A stretch of 64,000 bases of DNA from Paralichthys olivaceus (Eukaryota; Chordata; Actinopteri; Pleuronectiformes; Paralichthyidae). Below are positions 35,101 to 42,735 of this stretch, one piece after another (position 1 is the stretch's first letter; each line of letters begins with the position of its first letter). The notes beneath the pieces were generated by a model, which was given only the letters and a program-made list of their open reading frames with translations, was not told where the DNA came from and ran no database searches. Both the position numbers and the translations under genes were made by a program. Location: assembly GCF_024713975.1 (NCBI RefSeq), contig NC_091102.1:9057001-9121000 (forward strand), in the 5' to 3' direction.

Positions 35101-35861
35101 TTGCGAATGCTGAGCAGATATGCGCAGTTTCTACACTAATATCTTTATCTTTTGTTGAATCTGTTTAAGAATCAGAGAAGGAGGAAGATGAAATTGAAGA
35201 AGAAAAGTCTCCTGCAGCAAATGTCCCCCCTCCTCCTACTCAGCCTTTGACCCAAAACTCTCCAGATAAGGGAATGGAAGACACATCTGGTGAATACAAA
35301 GACGAGACCAACTCAGATCAGGTTCATGGGGAAACTGAATCTCACTCACCAGAGAAAAGTACTGAAGCAGACGAGTCAACTGAGGAGGAGCAGCCGCCCA
35401 CCGCTCCTGAGCAGAACATGTCAGAAACTGCTTCACATGAACAAGACTCAAAGTTGTCACAGGAAGAAACACACAAGAAAGAAGACGACCACCCAGAAAT
35501 GGAAAAATCTGTTTCTGGAGATGAACGTGAATCAGATGGAGAACAGGCAGAAGATAATCTATATTTAGACACCTCTCAGAGCCCCACACCAAAACATTCA
35601 GACAACACTCAAACCAATACATTTGAAAACGCTGCCCTCCAAGATCCAGACCAACAAGTAGAAGGCAAGAGTGGGGATGAGTCAGATGAGTGTGAGGGGC
35701 AGTTAGACAGCAGCACAGCAGAGGAAGATTACTGTGAGCGTAAATCTGATGAGAAATCTAAGGACGAGTGTGATCCAAAAGAAGAAAAGCCAGACAACAA
35801 GAATGAGAGCGAGGATAAAGAAGGACAACAGAAAACTGAGGCTGTTGAAAAATCAAAGTGA
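29113..35861 (+). CDS. CD2/CD58-like Ig receptor with long acidic cytoplasmic tail, 9 exons
   Basis: Coding exons are 29113-29161, 30435-30725, 31756-32025, 32340-32444, 32763-32825, 33301-33459, 33901-34020, 34441-34713 and 35170-35861. All junctions are GT-AG in phase 1, and the sum is 2,022 nt (673 residues plus stop). Order: signal peptide, V-set domain without cysteines (about residues 17-113), C2-set domain with four cysteines (about 114-203), membrane helix (about 209-231), then about 440 residues of cytoplasmic tail. A cysteine-free first domain followed by a C2 domain with two likely disulfides is typical of CD2, CD58 and CD48 relatives, which mediate contact between leukocytes. The tail has no TxYxxV/I switch motif, so a SLAM-type receptor is unlikely. 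It is Glu/Asp/Ser/Lys-rich, proline-bearing and probably disordered, far longer than the CD2 tail (about 116 residues). The subfamily is well supported; orthology to cd2 rather than another member is not decided. Confidence 0.82.
29904..30095. repeat. Three-copy tandem repeat of about 62 nt
   Basis: The unit begins 'attataataaaagattt' and continues through 'aagtgtgaaa' and 'gagaaaatagtac' to 'aaatacacaaac'. Three imperfect copies lie head to tail in intron 1 of the CD2-like gene. Open frames across it are artefacts of the repeat. Confidence 0.8.
30435..30725 (+). CDS. CD2-like exon 2: cysteine-free V-set domain
   Basis: Residues 17-113. HPDEILWKH supplies the C-strand tryptophan and LYITDLRREDSGVYELE the E-F region, but there is no cysteine anywhere in the exon. 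CD2 and CD58 first domains share this loss. Acceptor GTCAAG, donor GTATGT. Confidence 0.85.
31000..31092 (+). repeat. Dispersed repeat fragment (CATAGACTGTAT... family)
   Basis: The words 'cccatagactgtatttaaag' and 'gcgtctccacctccctg' resemble a common teleost repeat. Related fragments occur at 40,388-40,640, 42,560-42,675 and 57,836-58,100. Intronic. Confidence 0.4.
31756..32025 (+). CDS. CD2-like exon 3: C2-set domain
   Basis: Residues 114-203. The cysteines are in SVSCDM, ATLTCSAE, KIYTCRVSN and AKTCYPG, the spacing of a two-disulfide CD2-type second domain. MKYEWESS provides the core tryptophan. Acceptor TTATAG, donor GTAAGA. Confidence 0.87.
32340..32444 (+). CDS. CD2-like exon 4: transmembrane helix
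   Basis: DKSSSVALTVSLIILFIILL and the following LIAVVGVMFCKLKNK give one membrane span with a basic stop-transfer end. The upstream intron end and the first 23 nt of this exon recur at 36,909-37,106. Acceptor ATGCAG, donor GTAAAG. Confidence 0.88.
32763..32825 (+). CDS. CD2-like exon 5: short tail exon
   Basis: Encodes ACFAKSNRDDVENRIKPGAT plus one further residue. It has a long T-rich acceptor and a GTATGA donor, keeps phase 1 and was too short to appear as a long open frame. Support is splice-site and phase consistency only. Confidence 0.65.
33301..33459 (+). CDS. CD2-like exon 6: tail, proline-containing
   Basis: Residues about 260-312, including RAPTLPSHQQLRPL and GDYNTAPDLPANN. The acceptor (GGTAAAG) has a poor pyrimidine tract, so the start is less certain than the frame. 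Donor GTAAAG. Confidence 0.65.
33901..34020 (+). CDS. CD2-like exon 7: acidic tail module, parent of the exon 9 start
   Basis: Reads VESVLQSKKEEDETEEANSS and ends RLSMTQNSPG. Strong pyrimidine tract before CCTTAG and a GTAAGG donor. Most of it is repeated in diverged form at the start of exon 9. Confidence 0.75.
34067..34240 (+). repeat. Dispersed teleost repeat in CD2-like intron 7
   Basis: The phrases 'ttcaattcaattcatttc', 'ttttatttgtatagcgtc', 'ctcaaggcacttcac' and 'gagcaagcactttggcaac' are those of one of the commonest fish interspersed repeats, probably the 3' part of a LINE or a derived SINE. It is truncated. Confidence 0.65.
34441..34713 (+). CDS. CD2-like exon 8: acidic/proline tail
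   Basis: Residues about 353-443. Contains VSPPVSLPLGRKPSFSEDQ, a possible proline-rich SH3 or kinase site, and runs of DSDEEN. SNHKDDADGDQVPG weakly resembles GEYKDETNSDQVHG in exon 9. Acceptor TTTCAG, donor GTATAG. Confidence 0.75.
35170..35861 (+). CDS. CD2-like exon 9: terminal acidic tail exon
   Basis: Residues about 444-673, very rich in Glu, Asp, Ser and Lys. The first third copies exon 7 (SEKEEDEIEEEKS, then LTQNSPDKG). The acceptor is TTTAAG. Tyrosines occur in DNLYLDTSQ and EEDYCER, neither in an ITIM, ITSM or ITAM context. Stop TGA at 35,859-35,861. Confidence 0.78.
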
Positions 35862-36748
35862 AAATGTAAATACAACATAGAAGAAGGCAACAGGATAAGA
35901 TCAACTGGAATCATTCAAATGAACAGCTTGTGGAGGACTTTTAAACATCAAACTGTTCGACTGAAAGAAAATTATGGAGAGATTCACATTCAGGGAGAGC
36001 CACTGAGAACAAAAACCCAAGTAAAAAAACCCACAGTTATTAGGTTAGGGTTAGTCCACAGACTGAAACCCGACGGGTGATTTACGCATCTGATGCCTTT
36101 TTCTTTTTTTAAGTCACACAATACAAAATGCGTCATTATTACCGGTATGTTAACTTGACAGCTGACACAAGTACGACAGAGTTATCCACCTGTATAGGCT
36201 GAGAAAGACGAGATTGCACTGAAATGACAGTGAATGGGAAACAGACATGAAACTCAGAGTAAATAGAAAGTCACTGTTTCATTTAAACTCATTGGTATCC
36301 ATCTGTAAGGATTCCCCTGGTTGTGTAACGTTAACCGACTGCAGAAAGTCCAGAAAATATTCACACCCCTGTGTGTTTTTTCGGGTTTAATCGTGCTTCA
36401 TATTTTTATACTTCCTGTAAATGTTAAACTCACTACATGCTTAAAAGAATACGTTTAAAAAAAATAACTGACAAATCTAATCAAAACAAGTAGATTTTAT
36501 ATATTTTCTAATCTATCACTGTTATATATTTTTTAGATTTTTTTATTTCTCAGTACTGATTATTTATTAATTGTTTGTGATTTCCATTTGTGACATAATA
36601 TGTACTTTTTTATGTTTTAACTTTTGATTTACTTTACTCTTGTAGTTTTGCCTTTAGTTTAAAAACCGTTACAACATTGATTTGTAGATAAATCACAGGT
36701 GTTTTATACAGTTATAAGAGTTTGGATTCTGTCCTTCAAGATAAACAA

Positions 36749-36754
36749 AATAAA
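36749..36754 (+). terminator. Probable poly(A) signal of the CD2-like gene
   Basis: AATAAA about 0.9 kb after the stop codon, in an AT-rich 3' UTR-like stretch. Other signals could be used. Confidence 0.4.
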
Positions 36755-36908
36755 TACATTTTAGTGAGAGTGCTTGCTTTTAGATTCCTTTTTAAGTCTG
36801 TGATGGAGCCAGATAACTCATTTGTTGTTACAATGCAAATGCAATGTGTGTTATAGATATTTGCATTAGACTGCAAATGTATAAACAGACAAAAGAGTAC
36901 AGAGTACA

Positions 36909-37106
36909 GAATGTGAAGACTTTCATCCTTCAAACTCAGCTGAGCTTCATTTACTTCTGCTGACAGCAAATGAAAAAGATTTAGAAATTTAACAAACAAA
37001 TGAAACATACATCATTTGTCTATAATAATGAATTTATGTTAATAAGATGTTAATATAACTTTGACTTTTGTGTTTCTATGCAGATAAAAGTTCCTCAGTA
37101 GCACTG
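36909..37106 (+). pseudogene. Duplicate of CD2-like intron 3 end and start of TM exon
   Basis: 198 nt match 32,165-32,362 with three differences that I can see. The match includes the intron tail, the ATGCAG acceptor and the first 23 nt of the transmembrane exon. After the break the frame runs into TAG within about nine codons, so no membrane helix is encoded. A recent partial duplication or a remnant of a tandem paralogue. Confidence 0.85.
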
Positions 37107-37384
37107 CATGAAATAGCATGCTGCATGAAATAGCTGTAGTAATATTTTAGTTTCAGTAGGGGGCAGTGTTTATCAGTCTTTATGTGACAAGACATGGGCC
37201 AAGTTTTAGGTGAGAATTTAGTTCCTTCAGTTGAGGTGGTTAAAGGATGTTCTGGGCTAAAAAGGCAGGTTCCAAAAAATACAAAGAATAAAAATAATGA
37301 AATTTGCATTTTCAGAGATTTACTGCTGAACTATGTAAAATGTATATTTAACTATTCATGCTAGAGATGTTTCCCCGTGTCCAG

Positions 37385-37431
37385 GACCGGGTGTTGATGA
37401 GTTGTATGAAGAAATCCAGAAAAGTTTATAG
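37385..37431 (+). other. Possible orphan terminal exon encoding a YEEI motif
   Basis: A good acceptor (GTTTCCCCGTGTCCAG) is followed by a phase 1 frame reading GPGVDELYEEIQKSL and TAG. The phase matches every donor of the CD2-like gene, so it could be an alternative last exon, or the last exon of a decayed paralogue whose TM-exon boundary is at 36,909. YEEI is the classic Src-family SH2 ligand. It is short, and no poly(A) signal follows closely. Confidence 0.35.
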
Positions 37432-39257
37432 ATATTGTTGGTACAGTTAAAATGAAATGTGTCTTATTGCATCACAGTTTTTAATCAGGAATAGAGCACA
37501 TGCATGATTCAGTGTATTTGTACAGTATATTCAGTGAGTAAACATGTACCACACAGGTTCACCCTCTGCTGGATGACAAGCTGTTGTAGATTTCTGAGGG
37601 CACAGACTGGGCCATGTGAGAAAGTCACGCTCGATTAGTTTAACCTCTGAGTCACAGAGAAGCCTGTGATCTGCTACCACCCGACCTGCAGGTTCAGGGC
37701 ACAAGCTGAGAATGAACAATATCAAGTTTCTGTTGTCGCAACAAATACAGAGGAAATATTCGTGTATTGAATTATTTGTGGTTATGGGGCTCTGCCTCCT
37801 CACACGAGGGTCACAATGTGGTTCCACTGAGACGCTGCTGATGCGTCGATGGCGGCAGGGAAGCTCACGACCTGGGTCAGAGTCCTCCAGCAATGCTTTG
37901 TGTTTTCCATGCTAACGTATTTTATATCAGTATCTTATCTCTGGGATGTTTGTTAAAACAGAAGATAGACATTGACAGAATGTGACATATCAGCCCCTTG
38001 TTGTCATTTAATGCCAGAATAGTTGTTTCATTTTCTTCATCATATGTTTACTTCACACTGGAGTGTCTTGTTCTCTCAGACCCAGTTACACTTTCCCCCC
38101 TTTGGACTGTTGTGGGCCTTTTTGGGCCTCGCAGCAAAAGGAGAGTGAGGGGGAGAGGAAAAGAAAAGAGTGGGTCACCCTCCAGAACTGCCTTTTATAC
38201 CAGGTTGATTAGCATGCTGGCTGTTTAAATTGCCTCCTGGAGGGCTGACGTGAAATTGAACAATATCCTCTGACTTTTGCGACCGGCCCCATAGCTTCTC
38301 ATTTATTTTTATGCAGAGTTCGGACAGAGCCCTGGCACTGCTCCACTGCTCCGAGGAAGCAGAGCCCAGGGAGACCGCATCTGGGTAGATTAGGACAAAT
38401 CAATTAATATCAGCACAATGAAAAAGGTTCTTGGCTCTTTCTGGGCCGTGCTTTATTGTGTACGGTGTGGCCCGGGTGCCCCCTATAATTATGTGGATAA
38501 ATTGTAAAGTGTGGTTGCGACAATATAATGAAGTAATATCCCCTTCCTATCTCCATAAACAGCTTTTATTAAAACCCGATCGACCCTGCGACCCTACTTT
38601 TACCGTATTAAGGAGTAACGGCAGAGCATTGTTTGTCCCAGTTATATTTAACAAGGCTCCCCTCTTGGATGATGATGTTTATGACCGTGTATTTGGGTCC
38701 AACTCAAGCTGCATGCTTTTAATTTTCTGCTAACATTTGGTCGTCATGTATAATTCAAATATGCCCGAGGCAGAAAGATTATTATACCCACGGCAGAGAC
38801 CAACACAGTGGAAACACTTATTATAACTCTTAGACCTATAAAAGCTACAAATAGGGACTGATAAAACAGGTACAGGTAGAACATAGAGAGTTGTTTGTCC
38901 TCACTGACCAAATATGACTCCAGAAGTCAGGGGTGATTTAAGTAGTTTTAAATATAGCTCAGCTCCTTTTATGATTTCAGATAATAAAAGCCTTGCTCCG
39001 CAGGGGAGGCAGTTATGACCAGATAATAGCAAGGATGATATATGCAGCTGTAATGTTGTCATTACTTCACTTATGAGGAACTTCGGTTGCGGACGTTATC
39101 TACTGTTCCATCTATGAGACACAACCACTGCTGCATATGTTCATATTTACCCCAATATAAACACTGGATTTTCTGTCTGTCAGACTTTGTGATGCTTTGC
39201 TGTAGAAAATATTTCTAGTTACATGTACACATGAGACGAGCACTTGCAGAGTACATG

Positions 39258-39400
39258 CGTCCACCAAGGTCCAACAGCCCCTTTAATGAAACCACATCTA
39301 AATTTTCTTTTATTTGGAAATCCACCAAACTGCACACACTCATAAACAAACACACAAACAGATGCAGATTAAAACATAAGCTCCTTGACGAAAGTAAAAT
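39258..39400. mobile_element. Fragment of the CCTCCGCCAA MITE-like family
   Basis: Words such as 'aatgaaaccacatctaaatt' and 'ccaccaaactgcacacactc' match the interior of the element in klhl6 intron 2. The right inverted terminus is missing. Confidence 0.5.
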
Positions 39401-39509
39401 ATGCTATATCCACAGCTAAAAAAAAAACAACTTACATGCACAAGATATTTCTAAAGCTGTCAGACGTAACTACACATTCACATACTGGTCAAGTCTCCTT
39501 TCTATCACG

Positions 39510-39652
39510 GTCAATTTAGAGTCTCCAATTCATCTAACTCCTGGAGAGAACCCTTGCAGACACAGTAAGGCTCTGGCCAAACCAGGATTCAAACCAACAA
39601 TCGTCTTGCGGTAATGCATCAGTGATTATCACTTTACCACCGTGCCGCCCCA
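39510..39652 (+). repeat. Dispersed teleost repeat fragment (5.0 kb family)
   Basis: Contains 'caatttagagtctccaattc', 'ggagagaacccttgcagac' and ends 'ctttaccaccgtgccgcc', the 3' part of the family seen at 5,021. Confidence 0.6.
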
Positions 39653-40387
39653 CACTCCGATGTGCAAAAAGTGATAAACATCACAGTCCATGCAATGATT
39701 TGTGATCAACCTCAATATATTAATTTCCTTTTTGGGGGGCTCAATAAATACCTGCATTATTTCTAGAAATGGGAAATGCGCACTTGGAAAGCAGAGGATA
39801 AAAACACTGAGATGCTTGATGAAAATAAAATTACACATTTCCAACACAATTGCCTGCTACATCAACATTTGGGAATTTCTGGGAAAAGTCAGAAGGTCCA
39901 AAGCAAACTGGAAATAAGCTAAAATGGAATTTAGTAGAAGAAATTGTTATTGTTAATATCAATGTGTGCCCTCCAGTCTGTTGGTCAATGTTACCATCGT
40001 GGCTGTGAGGGAATTTTCCTTCTTAATTCTTTTCTCAAGTTTCTTTTCTGACGTTTGGGCAGTGTTTCCACACTAACATGTCACTCACTATAAACAACAG
40101 CTCCCTGCCTGTTACTAGGATATATCTCTGATTGGTAGATAGCCATAACAAACAGCCAGTTTCTCTGGATTAACTGTCCATTGCCTGTTTATGCTCTTTG
40201 TGGAACTAGAGACATTACTCTCAAACATAGTAGATACTGAGAAGGGGGAAAATGACAGTGACTGTTTTATGGTGAGCTGTGAATGTATGAATGTCAAGTC
40301 ATATAAAGATGATAGGTCTCTCCCATCAGGAAAAGCTTGAAAAAAAGTGCCCTACTCCGCCTCCTTTGGCTCATAGACATGAAGACA

Positions 40388-40640
40388 TAAAGATGGACGA
40401 CATGCGACTCCTCAAAAGCGAAGCCAACGGTCTAGATCGCCACTCGGTGGTTTGTTTTCAATTAGTAATTCAATGTTATAAACACGGGCTGACATCTGAG
40501 ACTTACTTGAAATTCGTCGAGCATGTGTTTTGATGGGACCTCGCTACCACAACTCCATCCTCAGATAGCTACAGTGCAGACTCCAAATGCGAAAATGGCA
40601 GCATTCGTATCTGGGATGTTTTAGCTTCATTTCTGGAGAG
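40388..40640 (+). repeat. Dispersed repeat (AAAGATGGACGACATG family)
   Basis: Shares with 57,930-58,100 the ordered words 'aaagatgga', 'ctcaaaagcgaagcc' and 'gatcgccac'. Non-coding. Confidence 0.5.
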
Positions 40641-41884
40641 TGAAAGGACGTGGAGGCTCTTTTTCTAAATGCCCATGAGATCAATATGTCATTTGATCAT
40701 ATACATTTGACAATTGACTAAATGAAAACCATATTGCTTTGGAAAGTCCTCTTTATGACTAATAATAATAATATTTTTTTACCATTCTCTGAGCCTCTCC
40801 TGAAACTGCTCGTTGCCGCTCTGGAGGAACCCACCTTCCACTTTGAATGCCTGTGGTCTAAACTATACTGTGTTCATAGTAATGCCATAAATAATGGAAA
40901 AATTAACATTTGCCACCACAATCAACTGCCCAGTGTAGATAAATCTGACAGCGCTACAGGTTTTCAGTTCACTTCGTTGTGAGAGATCCGGTATTAATTC
41001 GATTCAGTAGTGATTTCCTTGCTTGGAAGAACTGAATTGAAAGGTCAAGACTCTGCCAGAGATCTTTTATTACTTTGGTAGGGATGAGGATTTACTTGTG
41101 GGAACAAACGGAACTGAACACAACAGAGACATTACCAGAGATCCTGTGTTGTTTTGTTTCGGAAGAGGGTTTACTCTGTATAAACTTAAGTCTCAGGCAC
41201 AGTCTATGGTCTCAGGCCAGCCACCGGAAGGTCGGTCTGAGGCTCGGTGCACATCTGACTGATGGCAGCCCTACGATATATTCAAAGTCTCAAGCTGGAA
41301 GAAGTTGGATTCGAAAATAGTGAAAGGTTTAGAACATTCATTTCAATGGGGGAAATCTTACAAAACTTTGGATAATTTTCAGAAAGTATGAACTATTGGA
41401 CAATTGAATATATCCAGTAATGTCCTGATTGATCTGCACAGCAATCCCACCAATCACAGAGGCTCGTGGCATCTCCTTGTGGCCCGGTCTTGAAGAAAGA
41501 TCACATATTTAAACAATCTACTGGCAAACTTTTTCATCTGAAACATCAGTAGGTGAATCACTTATTTTGAGAAGCCAGGAAAATCTTGGAGTATTGACAT
41601 GTTTCTTCTCCTGGGCATTTGTCTTTTGAGAAGACTTTCATCTTTGATGTGGGAAAACAGAACTTGGCCCGATTTGTGCATCTTATCTGAAGAGTGTGGA
41701 CACAGCAAAGTATGAAACTAAGCCAAACACAACATTGCGTTAAAAGGCAAATCTCTTTTGTACAGGATTGCAAAACTCTGATTTGACGTTAGTATAATAT
41801 GGTGTGTTGTTTTTAAGCCACACTAGTAGCTCTGGGGATGGCATGTCAGTCTGTTGGTTGGATGTATTGCTATTAAATTATCCA

Positions 41885-42180
41885 CAGTTATGTTCCCCAG
41901 AGGATGAACCCATCTGACTTTGGTGATCTCCCAACCAACAGGCCACTATTTTCCCCATTATTCTGAAATGTGAAATATCTCAAAAGGATTGGCACAAAAT
42001 TTTGTTCTGATGTTTGGCAGTCTCAGATTATGTCTGCAATTGACTCTGAGGATCGTGGCTTTTGTGGTTTCGGGTAAAATGTCTCAGCAACCACTGGATG
42101 GATTGTTAAATTGGTACAGACATTCATGCATATCATTGCGTCCAAATTTGTCCAGGAACAAATACCTGAATACAGCTGCT
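41885..42180 (+). repeat. Dispersed teleost repeat (CCCCAGAGGATGAA family)
   Basis: The phrases 'ttccccagaggatgaaccc', 'tgactttggtgatctcc', 'atgtctcagcaaccactgg' and 'ttggtacagacattcatgc' are in the order of a common fish repeat. A module of three 'gcatgttagc' units at 42,675-42,735 may be its far end. Confidence 0.55.
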
Positions 42181-42559
42181 GTACTCTATGTGTATGTTAA
42201 ACTAATGCGTTGTACATTTTTATTATAATATATGACAAGATTCTTAAAAAACATTAAACAAGCAGATCGGCAACATGTTTCAATTTTTTTTTCGCAATAT
42301 CAGAAATGAAGCCAGACTATCCATGATAAGGAAGCTGCAATCTTGCCTTGATGTCATTTGGAGCATGGAAGCTATCGTGATGCAGATCTGCGATAGTGAG
42401 GTCCCGCCCATGCATGGCCTTGACCTATCCACTCATTTCAGCCTGGTTTTATAGCATCAAATAACAATTTACAACAAAACCTACTGGAAAATTGAATACA
42501 ACCTAAAATTACAGACACCATCATTGAGAAAAATTGATTTGACTTGTATTTTGACTTTT

Positions 42560-42675
42560 TGGTCTGGCCCATTTCCCGTCCGCTAACACGGAGCAGGCAG
42601 GGTTTATGATTTATACTGCAGCCTTTGGATTCACCTTTGGCTGTCATATTATCCATCTTTGTATACAGTCTATGT
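42560..42675 (-). repeat. Dispersed repeat fragment (tail reads CATAGACTGTATAC on the minus strand)
   Basis: Ends with 'ccatctttgtatacagtc', the reverse of the words seen at 31,000 and 57,928. Confidence 0.4.
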
Positions 42676-42735
42676 TATTAGCATGTTAGCACATTTTGGG
42701 CATGTTAGCACGTTGTGAGCATGTTAGCTAGTTGA
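42675..42735. repeat. Short tandem repeat of GCATGTTAGC units
   Basis: Three spaced copies of 'gcatgttagc' at intervals of about 21 nt, probably part of the neighbouring dispersed repeat. Confidence 0.6.

Noticed and set aside
29113..35861. SLAM-family receptor (CD244, SLAMF) as the identity of the CD2-like gene
   Set aside because: The long tail has no TxYxxV/I motif, and the cysteine-free V domain fits CD2/CD58/CD48 in general. CD2/CD58-like is the safer call.
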